From contig NZ_CBDIPG010000001.1 in the NCBI RefSeq assembly GCF_965283645.1, positions 5,084,001-5,148,000 on the forward strand: DNA of 64,000 nt. Direction: 5' to 3'. Positions 35,039 through 42,748 of the stretch are shown here, in pieces; the stretch's first letter is position 1, and every line of letters begins with the position of its first letter. Both the position numbers and the translations under genes were made by a program. This DNA comes from Kordia sp965283645 (GTDB taxonomy: Bacteria > Bacteroidota > Bacteroidia > Flavobacteriales > Flavobacteriaceae). The notes below the pieces were generated by a model. It did no database searches and had not been told where the DNA came from. It saw only the letters and a list, made by a program, of their open reading frames with translations.

Positions 35039-36473
35039 TATAATAAAGATTAAAAAATCATATCTATTGGGTGTGTTCGCCTTTCTGTTTTTCTACGCTT
35101 GTGTCCCAACTCAAGAGGCAGTGAGAGAGGAAAATAAAGCAGTTCCTGAGCAATACCTAAATGAAACAGCAGATACGCTAAATACCGCAACAGTTCAATG
35201 GAAAGAGTTCTTTTCTGACCAAAAATTAGTAATGCTAATTAATACAGCTTTAGCTAACAATCAAGAGCTTAACATTATGCTACAGCAAATAGCAATGGCT
35301 AATAATGAAATCAAAGTTAGAAAAGGGGAATACCTGCCATTTGTGAATGTATATGCTGGTGCTGAAGTAGAAAAAGTAGGCGAGTATACTAGAAATGGAG
35401 CTGTAGAACAACAGTTAAACATTCGTGAAGGTGAAGAATTTCCAGAACCATTAACTGATTTTTCAGTTGGTTTTTCAGCATCATGGGAATTAGATGTTTG
35501 GAAAAAACTACGTAATGGTAAAAAAGCGGCAGTTTTAGAATATCTAAGTACTATTGAAGGTAAAAATTTCATGGTGACGAATATCGTTTCAGAAATTGCG
35601 AGTTCCTATTATGAACTATTGGCGTTAGACAATCAATTACTCATTATTGAACAGAATTTAGAAATTCAGAAAAACGCATTGCAAATGGTGAAACTGCAAA
35701 AGCAAGCGGCGAGAGCTACACAATTGGCTGTGATACGTTTTGAAGCTGAAGTGTTTAAAAATCAGAGTAATAAATTTAAAATTAAACAAAATATTGTTGA
35801 AACTGAAAACAAAATTAATTTTCTCTTGGGTCGCTATCCACAAGCTATTGACAGAGATTCAGATAATTTTATAAACAGAACTATTGATACTATTCATGCA
35901 GGTATTCCAGCTCAACTTTTGGCGAATCGTCCAGATATTAGACAAGCTGAGTATGAATTGGCAGCTTCCAAATTAAATGTTAAAATAGCAAAAGCTAATT
36001 TCTATCCTTCTTTCGGTATTAAAGCTGGTATTGGATTGCAAGCGTTCAATGCAAAATTTTTAACAAGCACACCACAATCGCTACTATACTCGTTAGTTGG
36101 TGACGCCATTGGTCCATTGATAAACAGAAATGCCATCAAAGCAACATATAAAAATGCTAACAGCAGACAATTACAAGCTGTCTTCGAATATGAAAAAGCG
36201 ATATTAAATGGATATATGGAAGTTGCAAATGAGCTGTCTAACATCAACAATTTAAAAGAAAGTTATGCATTAAAAGAAGAACAAGTAAATGCGATGAAAC
36301 AAGCTATTGATCTTTCTATTAAGCTTTTTAAATCTGCAAGAGCAGAATATACAGAAGTATTGTTGACGCAAAGAGAAGCGTTAGATTCTAAAATTGAAAT
36401 CATAGAAACCAAAAGAGAGCAGCTGTTAGCCAATGTGAAGGTTTACAAAGCATTAGGCGGCGGTTGGAATTAA
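35031..36473 (+). CDS. TolC-like outer-membrane efflux lipoprotein (NodT family)
   Basis: A 480-residue outer-membrane factor. The signal ends FLFFYACVPT (lipid-modified Cys24). The NodT-type N-terminal motif TVQWKEFFSDQKLVMLINTALANNQEL is followed by two OEP repeats of long helices and strands, each with a RPDIRQAEYEL-type segment (at about 303-313 the clear LANRPDIRQAEYEL). Its ATG overlaps the end of the pump gene by 8 bp. It completes the tripartite pump, and a terminator follows the stop. Confidence 0.94.
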   Translation: MNNIIKIKKSYLLGVFAFLFFYACVPTQEAVREENKAVPEQYLNETADTLNTATVQWKEFFSDQKLVMLINTALANNQELNIMLQQIAMANNEIKVRKGEYLPFVNVYAGAEVEKVGEYTRNGAVEQQLNIREGEEFPEPLTDFSVGFSASWELDVWKKLRNGKKAAVLEYLSTIEGKNFMVTNIVSEIASSYYELLALDNQLLIIEQNLEIQKNALQMVKLQKQAARATQLAVIRFEAEVFKNQSNKFKIKQNIVETENKINFLLGRYPQAIDRDSDNFINRTIDTIHAGIPAQLLANRPDIRQAEYELAASKLNVKIAKANFYPSFGIKAGIGLQAFNAKFLTSTPQSLLYSLVGDAIGPLINRNAIKATYKNANSRQLQAVFEYEKAILNGYMEVANELSNINNLKESYALKEEQVNAMKQAIDLSIKLFKSARAEYTEVLLTQREALDSKIEIIETKREQLLANVKVYKALGGGWN

Positions 36474-36496
36474 TTAAAAAATTTCATCAAATTATG

Positions 36497-36530
36497 AAAG
36501 CCATTTTACAACTTGTAAAATGGCTTTTTT
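36497..36530 (+). terminator. Terminator of the RND efflux operon
   Basis: AAAGCCATTTTACA pairs perfectly with TGTAAAATGGCTTT, followed by T's. Confidence 0.9.
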
Positions 36531-36571
36531 ACTTCTATTTTAGATGCAATTTAGATTTCTACAACACTATA

Positions 36572-36600
36572 TTATCGTGTCCACTTGTTTACAATTACCA
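36572..36600. repeat. 29-bp sequence shared with the two upstream repeat units
   Basis: TTATCGTGTCCACTTG and the following TTTACAATTACCA recur exactly at 26678-26706 and 28567-28595. In those copies the sequence continues into the TRIC 3' end instead of into the sequence seen here. ACAATTACCA is the common join. Confidence 0.85.
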
Positions 36601-36625
36601 AGCGTGTTTCAAGTAAAAACCTATA

Positions 36626-37324
36626 TTAATCCAATACTTCTACGCGTTTAATTATAATGTTTTTCTTTGGCCATTCGCCTTTATCAGTTTCTTGGTTGGC
36701 AATTTCATCAACAACATCCATACCTGCAATCACTTTTCCGAATGCTGTATATTCTTTGTTTAAATGATGTGTTCCACCTTTTTTCTGAACGATAAAAAAT
36801 TCAAAAGGAGACGCCATTTTATACACATGATCTAGCTCGCCACTTGGCATAGAAATAACGCCACGATCATGTTTGAAACCTTTTTTCGTATCTGGCGGAA
36901 GCAAGTATTTACCAATCTTCTGACGTTTTTTGGCAATATTCCAACCATCAGAATTTCCACCCTGAATTACAAAATCTTTTACAACTCTATGAAACTGAGT
37001 TCCTGCAAAATAGTCTCGCTTGGCTAACATGATAAAATTAGCTCTATGATATGGAGTTTCTTTATACAATTGAATGTCAATATTCCCAAAGTCTGTTACA
37101 ATACGGACACGCGTTTCAGGATTCTTTTTTCCATAATCAATCATATAATCCAACACATTTTCGGTAGTAATAAAGACGTGTTTTTTTTCCTTTTTCTTTT
37201 CTTTTTTTGTTGTTTTTGGCGTTTCAGTTTTTTGCACTTCCTCAGAAGTAGGTGTAGAAGTTTTAGTATCTTCACAACTTAAAAATGCGCAGGCAACAAT
37301 CAATAAAAAGCAAATTTTTTTCAT
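36626..37324 (-). CDS. Cyclophilin-type peptidyl-prolyl isomerase lipoprotein
   Basis: A 232-residue protein with lipoprotein signal ending CAFLSC (Cys17), a Thr/Lys-rich linker (about 20-50), then a cyclophilin domain (about 78-230): VTDFGNIDIQLYKETPYHR, the catalytic FHRVVKDFVIQGG with its Arg, then FFIVQKKGGTHHLNKEYTAFGKVIAGMDVVD. It should catalyse cis-trans prolyl isomerisation in the periplasm. Its start codon is only 2 bp from that of the divergent Nudix gene; the likely -7 element TATTTTTG lies inside the Nudix coding sequence (37374-37367). Confidence 0.94.
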   Translation of the reverse strand: MKKICFLLIVACAFLSCEDTKTSTPTSEEVQKTETPKTTKKEKKKEKKHVFITTENVLDYMIDYGKKNPETRVRIVTDFGNIDIQLYKETPYHRANFIMLAKRDYFAGTQFHRVVKDFVIQGGNSDGWNIAKKRQKIGKYLLPPDTKKGFKHDRGVISMPSGELDHVYKMASPFEFFIVQKKGGTHHLNKEYTAFGKVIAGMDVVDEIANQETDKGEWPKKNIIIKRVEVLD

Positions 37325-37326
37325 AG

Positions 37327-37974
37327 ATGAATTTTGATAATTTTAAAAAAATCCTTCCAAAAATAACAAAAATACCGCTTCCAGGCATTTCTTCTCAGTT
37401 AAAAATGGCACCTTCTATGCGACAAGAAGCTTTAGAGAACATGGAAGAATGCATGAAAACAGCTCGAAAATCTGCAGTAATGGCGTTATTTTATCCAAAT
37501 AAAGCAAACGAAACTACGATTGTATTAATTTTGCGAAAAGTCTATAAAGGCGTACATTCCAATCAAGTTGGATTTCCAGGTGGAAAAGCAGAACTTGAAG
37601 ATGGAACCTTAGAAGTGACGGCTTTGCGCGAAACCGAAGAAGAAGTTGGTGTGCAACAAAATACAATTGAAGTTATTCGTAAAATTACAGCAACGTACAT
37701 TCCGCCAAGTAACTTTACAGTGCAACCTTATATTGGTGTTTTACATTATACACCTATGTTTATTCCGCAAGAATCTGAAGTGGAAGCAATTTTAGAAGTT
37801 TCACTCCACGATTTATTATCAGAAGCATCTACTATTGAAAAGGAATTGACAACTTCGTATGCAACATCTATCAAAGTGCCAGCATTTTACCTTAATAATT
37901 ATGTCGTTTGGGGAGCAACAGCCATGATGTTAAGCGAAGTTAAAGATATCATTCTAGAAGCTAGTTCAAATTAG
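37327..37974 (+). CDS. CoA pyrophosphatase, Nudix family
   Basis: A 215-residue Nudix hydrolase of the NudL/CoA-pyrophosphatase subfamily. The family N-terminus (FKKILPKITKIPLPG, MAPSMR) and the conserved block VHSNQVGFPGGKAELEDGT lead into the Nudix helix LRETEEEVGV (RExxEExGU). It should hydrolyse CoA and related dinucleotides to phosphopantetheine and adenosine 3',5'-bisphosphate. The spacing of the Gly-Glu part is that of NudL rather than the textbook Nudix box. It is divergent from the cyclophilin gene and lies 39 bp before plsC, which has its own promoter element. Confidence 0.93.
   Translation: MNFDNFKKILPKITKIPLPGISSQLKMAPSMRQEALENMEECMKTARKSAVMALFYPNKANETTIVLILRKVYKGVHSNQVGFPGGKAELEDGTLEVTALRETEEEVGVQQNTIEVIRKITATYIPPSNFTVQPYIGVLHYTPMFIPQESEVEAILEVSLHDLLSEASTIEKELTTSYATSIKVPAFYLNNYVVWGATAMMLSEVKDIILEASSN
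37367..37374 (-). promoter_or_regulatory. -7 element of the cyclophilin gene, inside the Nudix gene
   Basis: TATTTTTG on the minus strand, 43 bp before the cyclophilin ATG. It fits TAnnTTTG and lies within Nudix codons 14-16. Confidence 0.45.
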
Positions 37975-37980
37975 TTTTTG

Positions 37981-37988
37981 TAACTTTG
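37981..37988 (+). promoter_or_regulatory. -7 element of the PlsC gene
   Basis: TAACTTTG matches TAnnTTTG, 25 bp before the ATG at 38014, so the gene can be expressed apart from the Nudix gene. Confidence 0.55.
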
Positions 37989-38013
37989 CAATTCGCCTAA
38001 AAATTAAAAATAC

Positions 38014-38817
38014 ATGGGATTATTCAAAAGAAATCCTTTCGGACATATACTTTTTCTAAAAAAATGGTTGATTAGAATTGCGGGAACGTTGACGCATCGA
38101 CGCTATCGTGGTTTTAATGAATTACAGATTGAAGGCTCAGAAATACTTAAAAATTTACCAGATAAAAATGTATTATTTGTTTCCAATCATCAAACATATT
38201 TTGCAGATGTAGTAGCAATGTTTCACGTATTTAATGCAAGTTTGAGTGGAAGAGGAGATTCTATCAAAAATGTAGGATATTTATGGAATCCGAAATTGAA
38301 TTTGTATTATGTAGCCGCAAAAGAAACTATGAAATCTGGTTTGTTGCCAAAAATATTAGCGTATGCAGGTTCAATAAGTATAGAACGAACGTGGAGAGCA
38401 AATGGAGAAGATGTAAACCGCCAAGTAAAAATGAGTGATATTTCTAACATAGGAATTGCACTAGATGATGGTTGGGTAATTACATTTCCGCAAGGAACAA
38501 CACGACCTTGGAAACCTATTCGAAAAGGAACAGCACACATTATCAAACGATACAAACCAATTGTAGTACCTATTGTAATTGATGGATTTAGAAGATCATT
38601 TGATCGTAAAGGACTTCGCATCAAAAAGAAAGGAATTCTACAATCTATGGAAATCAAGGAACCGTTAGAATTTGATTATGAAAACGAAAGTGTAAATGAT
38701 ATTATTGAAAAATTAGAATATGCCATTGAGCAACATCCTTCATTTCTAAAAGTAATTCCGCAAAAAGAATTGGAAGCAATGGAAGAATTGAATAAAAAGC
38801 GTAAGTGGGAATATTAA
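38014..38817 (+). CDS. 1-acyl-sn-glycerol-3-phosphate acyltransferase-like protein (PlsC family)
   Basis: A 267-residue LPLAT-family acyltransferase. The catalytic block is SNHQTYFADVV, with five rather than the usual four residues between the His and Asp (HX5D). The second block is FPQGTTRPWKPIRKGTAHI (the FPEGTRS-type substrate-binding motif), and VPIVIDGFRRSF corresponds to block IV. It should acylate lysophosphatidic acid or a similar acceptor at the inner membrane in phospholipid synthesis. A terminator follows. Confidence 0.88.
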   Translation: MGLFKRNPFGHILFLKKWLIRIAGTLTHRRYRGFNELQIEGSEILKNLPDKNVLFVSNHQTYFADVVAMFHVFNASLSGRGDSIKNVGYLWNPKLNLYYVAAKETMKSGLLPKILAYAGSISIERTWRANGEDVNRQVKMSDISNIGIALDDGWVITFPQGTTRPWKPIRKGTAHIIKRYKPIVVPIVIDGFRRSFDRKGLRIKKKGILQSMEIKEPLEFDYENESVNDIIEKLEYAIEQHPSFLKVIPQKELEAMEELNKKRKWEY

Positions 38818-38835
38818 AAAAATAGAAACATAGAC

Positions 38836-38870
38836 AAAAAGGACTCATCAATACAATGCGTCCTTTTTTT
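38836..38870 (+). terminator. Terminator after the PlsC gene
   Basis: AAAAAGGAC pairs with GTCCTTTTT and continues into T's. Confidence 0.78.
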
Positions 38871-38887
38871 ATGGATATAACTGAATC

Positions 38888-39154
38888 TTAATTTTCAGTA
38901 CTTGTTGTTTCTTCACTTGGCGTTTCGTCATCATTTAACGTAGAAGAAACTAAGTTTCCTAACTTATAAAATACATTATAAATCAATTGAATGATGCCGC
39001 CATTTCCACCAGAATAGATAGCAGTAGACATTTGTGAACTTTCTAGTACAAACGCTTTTGAAGTCACTTCCTTATTGAATGTAACAGTTGGTTGATGTGC
39101 ACTAACTGATACACTAAAGATGAGAAACAGTATTAAAAAGGCTACTTTTTTCAT
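38888..39154 (-). CDS. Small secreted protein of unknown function, linked to the ECF sigma operon
   Basis: An 88-residue protein with a Sec signal (MKKVAFLILFLIFSVSVSAH). The mature part is only about 68 residues, with a Gly-rich turn (YSGGNGGIIQLIYNVFY) and an acidic Thr/Glu-rich tail. I do not recognise it. It is 29 bp downstream of the membrane protein gene that follows the ECF sigma factor, so it is probably the third gene of that operon. Confidence 0.6.
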   Translation of the reverse strand: MKKVAFLILFLIFSVSVSAHQPTVTFNKEVTSKAFVLESSQMSTAIYSGGNGGIIQLIYNVFYKLGNLVSSTLNDDETPSEETTSTEN

Positions 39155-39183
39155 GATCGTTTAATTTTAAATGGTAACTGGTA

Positions 39184-39810
39184 TTATGATTTTAATTGCT
39201 TTAATTCTTTGTAATTACGTTTCAACTTTTTAGTTAAAAGACCGTATAATAAATAATATATTCCGTAAAATAATGCGACAATAATACATGCTAATAAAAT
39301 TGTAACAACTGCTAATAATAAGTATTTAGTAATATTAGCTTCGGCTGAAAACTTTTCCATTCCGCCAGTTCCTTCTATAAAACCAATAGGGAACGCAACA
39401 CAAATAGTAAAAGCAATCACACTTAAACTGTACGCAATATAGTGTTTTACAGTTTTTCGTGTGGAAATAATATTCTGCATTAAATCTTTAATAGAGTTTG
39501 TTGTAGAAATCTTCTTATAATTAATAAAAAACTTATAAATGAAGTAAAACACAACTAATGATGAAGCGTAACAGAACCAATTTAGCCAAACGGGCATTGT
39601 GGAGTCGCTCATTAAATCGGGTTGAATAAAAAGGGCAAGTACTACAATTGCCACTCCAAATCCGAGTTCAAATAAACTGACATAAAAAATCCATTTCACC
39701 AAAGATGATGATTTCTTATGGGTCATTTTGTCAATATCGTTGTAGGATAGCTTAGGCTGATTCTCCTCTTGCTTTTTCCAATCTTTTTTTAATAGGTCTA
39801 ATTCTTCCAT
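39184..39810 (-). CDS. Membrane protein, putative partner of the ECF sigma factor
   Basis: A 208-residue protein. A cytoplasmic N-terminus (MEELDLLKKDWKKQEENQP) is followed by DKMTHKKSSSLVKWIFYVS and four membrane segments (about 35-55, 70-90, 122-142, 160-190), then a short basic tail. This pattern, with LLKKDWKKQEEN at the start, is seen in flavobacterial proteins always next to ECF sigma genes. It starts 3 bp after the sigma gene stop. It may act as an anti-sigma or sensor, but it lacks the zinc-binding ZAS motif, so the role is inferred from position. Confidence 0.7.
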   Translation of the reverse strand: MEELDLLKKDWKKQEENQPKLSYNDIDKMTHKKSSSLVKWIFYVSLFELGFGVAIVVLALFIQPDLMSDSTMPVWLNWFCYASSLVVFYFIYKFFINYKKISTTNSIKDLMQNIISTRKTVKHYIAYSLSVIAFTICVAFPIGFIEGTGGMEKFSAEANITKYLLLAVVTILLACIIVALFYGIYYLLYGLLTKKLKRNYKELKQLKS

Positions 39811-39813
39811 GGG

Positions 39814-40308
39814 TTATGGATTTAAAATCTTTTTCAATTTGGTCTTAATTCTATTCATCTTCACGCGTGCATTTACTTCTGTAATACCAATTGTTTCGGC
39901 TATTTCTTTATAATTTTTATCTTCTAAGTATAAAAAAATCAAGGCTTTTTCAATATCTGACAATTGCTTGATAGCTTTATACATTATTTTCAACTGTTCT
40001 TCTTCAGTATCGTCGTAATCTTCGGATGTTATTTTAAAAATAACACTTTCATAATCTTGCGTCTTTACAGACCTTTTGGACTTTCTATATAACGTAATAG
40101 CAGTGTTTAATGCTACTCTATACATCCAAGTGCTAAATTTTGAATCGCCCCTAAACTTCGGATATGCTTTCCATAATTGTATAGTAATCTCCTGAAAAAG
40201 ATCGTTATGTTGATCTTTATTAGAAGTATAAATTCTACACACTTTATGAACGATATTTTGGTTGCGTTCAAGTTCGGTTACAAAACTATGTTCAAGTTCT
40301 TTGCTCAA
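39814..40308 (-). CDS. ECF-type RNA polymerase sigma factor
   Basis: A 164-residue sigma-70 family protein of the ECF group. Region 2 contains DLFQEITIQLWKAYPKF and STWMYRVALNTAITLYRK; region 4 contains LIFLYLEDKNYKEIAETIGI and NARVKMNRIKTKLKKIL (the HTH that reads the -35). The start appears to be TTG (40308): no in-frame ATG or GTG fits, and the N-terminus KELEHSFVTELERNQNIV is complete. It heads the operon with the membrane protein (39184) and small secreted protein (38888). Confidence 0.93.
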   Translation of the reverse strand: MSKELEHSFVTELERNQNIVHKVCRIYTSNKDQHNDLFQEITIQLWKAYPKFRGDSKFSTWMYRVALNTAITLYRKSKRSVKTQDYESVIFKITSEDYDDTEEEQLKIMYKAIKQLSDIEKALIFLYLEDKNYKEIAETIGITEVNARVKMNRIKTKLKKILNP

Positions 40309-40386
40309 TTCTTGATGGTTATTTGTTTATATGTGTTCAGTTATACAAATATGTTACATATTTTTTAGAAAAGTTTTTTAAAGCTG

Positions 40387-40394
40387 TATTTTTG
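40387..40394 (+). promoter_or_regulatory. -7 element of the NDH-2 gene
   Basis: TATTTTTG matches TAnnTTTG, 23 bp before the ATG. Confidence 0.55.
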
Positions 40395-40417
40395 TACTGT
40401 TAAAAAGGAACATTTTT

Positions 40418-41701
40418 ATGAACATACCAAGAACGAGTTTTCCACGAGTAGTAATTATCGGTTGTGGATTTGCAGGCATTTCACTCGCAAAAGAATTAGG
40501 AAAACAAGAAGTACAAGTTGTATTATTGGATCGGCATAATTATCACACTTTTCAACCGCTTCTATATCAAGTTTCTACGGGTGGATTAGAGCCAGATTCA
40601 ATTGCATATCCAATTCGTAAAATTGTAAAAAACTATCCTAACTTTTACTTTCGATTGGCAAATGTAGCTTCCGTTGATCCAGAAAAAAAGTGCGTTTGTA
40701 CCGATATTGGCGATATCAATTATGATAAATTAATCATTGCCACAGGATCTAAAACAAATTTTTTTGGAAATGCTTCCATTGAAAAATATAGTATGGTGAT
40801 GAAAACGATTCCACAATCGTTAAATCTTCGTAGTTTAATTCTTGAAAACTTTGAACAGGCCTTATTAATTTCTGATTTAGAAGAACGCAATGCATTGATG
40901 AATTTTGTCATTGTAGGAGCCGGACCAACTGGTGTAGAATTAGCTGGCGCGTTGGCAGAAATAAAAAAAGGAATTTTGCCGAAAGATTATCCAGATTTAG
41001 ACATTCGTCAGATGAAAATCAATCTAGTACAAGGTTCAGATCGAATATTGCCAGCCATGAGTGAAAAAGCTTCTGAAAAAGCTGAAGACTACTTGCAAGA
41101 ATTAGGTGTGGAAGTATGGAAAGACTTACGCGTAACCAATTATGATGGCGATTGGGCAACAACCAACAGCGATATAAATTTCAAAACGGCAACATTAATT
41201 TGGTCTGCTGGAGTAAAAGGCGCAACAATTGCAGGTTTAGATGGAGAAGATTTCATTGTTAGAGGAAATCGAATGGTTGTCAATGAATTTAATCTAGTAA
41301 AAGGATTTAAAGATATATATGCTTTGGGCGATATTGCTTGTATGAAAAGTGAATTATATCCTTTTGGACATCCAATGATGGCGCAACCAGCTATTCAACA
41401 AGGGAAAAATCTCGGAAAAAACCTATTGCGAGAAATAAAAGGCAAAGAAATGAAGCCTTTTGTTTACAATGACAAAGGATCAATGGCAACTGTTGGACGA
41501 AATAAAGCTGTTGTTGATTTGCCAAATTTCAAATTTCAAGGAGTTTTTGCTTGGTTTGTGTGGATGTTTGTACACTTATTCTTCCTAATCGGATTCCGAA
41601 ACAGAATGATTGTCTTTATAAATTGGGTGTACAATTATATTCGCTTTGATAGAGAAGCTCGATTAATCATTAGACCGTATAAAAAAACACGTAAACTCTA
41701 G
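40418..41701 (+). CDS. ndh: Type II NADH:quinone dehydrogenase
   Basis: A 427-residue membrane-associated flavoprotein that oxidises NADH and reduces quinone without proton pumping. FAD-binding motif VVIIGCGFAGISLAKEL (residues 11-27), the NDH-2 hallmark HNYHTFQPLLYQVSTGGLEPD, the second Rossmann motif VIVGAGPTGVELAGALAE, the quinone-site GHPMMAQPAIQQGK and the C-terminal membrane-binding segment (VWMFVHLFFLIGFRNRMIVF) are all present. It stands alone with its own promoter. It is the main non-pumping respiratory entry point in many Flavobacteriia. Confidence 0.95.
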   Translation: MNIPRTSFPRVVIIGCGFAGISLAKELGKQEVQVVLLDRHNYHTFQPLLYQVSTGGLEPDSIAYPIRKIVKNYPNFYFRLANVASVDPEKKCVCTDIGDINYDKLIIATGSKTNFFGNASIEKYSMVMKTIPQSLNLRSLILENFEQALLISDLEERNALMNFVIVGAGPTGVELAGALAEIKKGILPKDYPDLDIRQMKINLVQGSDRILPAMSEKASEKAEDYLQELGVEVWKDLRVTNYDGDWATTNSDINFKTATLIWSAGVKGATIAGLDGEDFIVRGNRMVVNEFNLVKGFKDIYALGDIACMKSELYPFGHPMMAQPAIQQGKNLGKNLLREIKGKEMKPFVYNDKGSMATVGRNKAVVDLPNFKFQGVFAWFVWMFVHLFFLIGFRNRMIVFINWVYNYIRFDREARLIIRPYKKTRKL

Positions 41702-41758
41702 TTATTTGTAATAATTGTTTGATGATATTCGTTAAATTTTGAAAAAATAGCGACCTTA

Positions 41759-42307
41759 TTATGCTTTTTGGTTCCTTATTTTTCTAACAAAGAAATTTAC
41801 AATCAACAAACTCACAGCAGGAATTCCAATATAAAACAGTTCATTCTGTACAACTTGCCAGCCCCATTTGCTAAAAAAGTTTCCAGCGCCTAATGGAGAA
41901 ACTAAAATTGGTCGCCACGAAAAAAAGTAACGTGTGTTTTCAAACGGAATAAAAAAACCAACGCCTCTTCCGCCATTTGTGCAAGCATCCAAAAAACTAT
42001 GAGACAACGTTGCAATCAAAAAAATAAAGAACAACATAATTCCTGTTTTGGAGAAGTATTTCACCTTTCTATAAAAAATAGCTCTTACAACAAATGCTAG
42101 CAAAAACGCAAACAAAATGCTATGCGAAAACCCACGATGTCCCAAAGGATGTTCATACGGGTAGCCAAAACTAAACATAATCACGTCTGCATCTGGAATA
42201 ATAGCGCAGCAAATCAATAACAGTGAAAGTTTTACGGGATTCAATTTTATAGTAGACACTTTTCCAATAGTGTAGGCGGCCAACGCGTGTCCAAAAATAG
42301 ATGCCAT
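41759..42307 (-). CDS. YdjM/DUF457-like membrane metal-dependent hydrolase
   Basis: A 182-residue membrane protein of the LexA-binding/YdjM (DUF457) family: ASIFGHALAAYTIG, then IIPDADVIMFSFGYPYEHPLGHRGFSHSI with the conserved Asp/His residues, and DACTNGGRGVGFFIPF. Four membrane segments are predicted. The His/Asp pattern suggests metal-dependent hydrolysis of a membrane substrate, but no substrate is known. It overlaps the 3' end of the upstream small gene by 1 bp (TAATG), so the two are coupled. Confidence 0.88.
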   Translation of the reverse strand: MASIFGHALAAYTIGKVSTIKLNPVKLSLLLICCAIIPDADVIMFSFGYPYEHPLGHRGFSHSILFAFLLAFVVRAIFYRKVKYFSKTGIMLFFIFLIATLSHSFLDACTNGGRGVGFFIPFENTRYFFSWRPILVSPLGAGNFFSKWGWQVVQNELFYIGIPAVSLLIVNFFVRKIRNQKA

Positions 42308-42582
42308 TAGTTGGAGCCAGAATATTCGTCCAACAGTGCCTTTTCTTGTTTATTAAGACTTTCTACACCTTTGGCATTAATCTTCTCTAAAATACGATCA
42401 ATTTGTTCCTGTTTCGCTTTTTTCTTTGCGTTAAACTCATCATCAATTGTTTGATATTTCTGTTTACTCGTACTTGAAGAAATACTAGTGCCAGTCTTCG
42501 ATCTAAAGATCATATATAAAAAAACGGCAATGACAGCAATGGAAATGTAAGGCATTAAACTCATAAATATGTAATGTTTCAA
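42307..42582 (-). CDS. Small membrane-anchored protein upstream of the YdjM-like gene
   Basis: A 91-residue protein with one membrane helix (SLMPYISIAVIAVFLYMIF, about 8-26), then a Ser/Thr-rich stretch and a charged helical region (KKKAKQEQIDRILEKIN, LNKQEKALLDEYS). The C-terminal part resembles DUF6576-type or rhomboid-associated tails of Bacteroidota proteins, but it is too short to name. It shares a 1-bp overlap with the hydrolase gene. Confidence 0.65.
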   Translation of the reverse strand: MKHYIFMSLMPYISIAVIAVFLYMIFRSKTGTSISSSTSKQKYQTIDDEFNAKKKAKQEQIDRILEKINAKGVESLNKQEKALLDEYSGSN

Positions 42583-42640
42583 GCAATTTTAGATATTCAA
42601 AACTACAATAATTCTACTTTTTGTGCAATTGGAATAAAAA

Positions 42641-42712
42641 TACAATTCATCCATGAATTATGACAATTGAGCACTTCCTTTTTTTAAAAACCTTCATTTC
42701 ACAAGAGATTTG
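42641..42712 (+). promoter_or_regulatory. LytTR-type direct-repeat promoter of the TonB receptor gene
   Basis: TACAATTC (42641), a second repeat GACAATTG exactly 21 bp later (42662), and the -7 element GAGATTTG starting 43 bp after that (42705-42712), followed by TCTCATCATCAATCAAG. The same geometry occurs upstream of the DUF2141 and TPR-like genes. The sequence TACAATTCATCC is shared word for word with the promoter at 48670. Confidence 0.72.
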
Positions 42713-42748
42713 TCTCATCATCAATCAAGAATAACAAAATAATACCTC

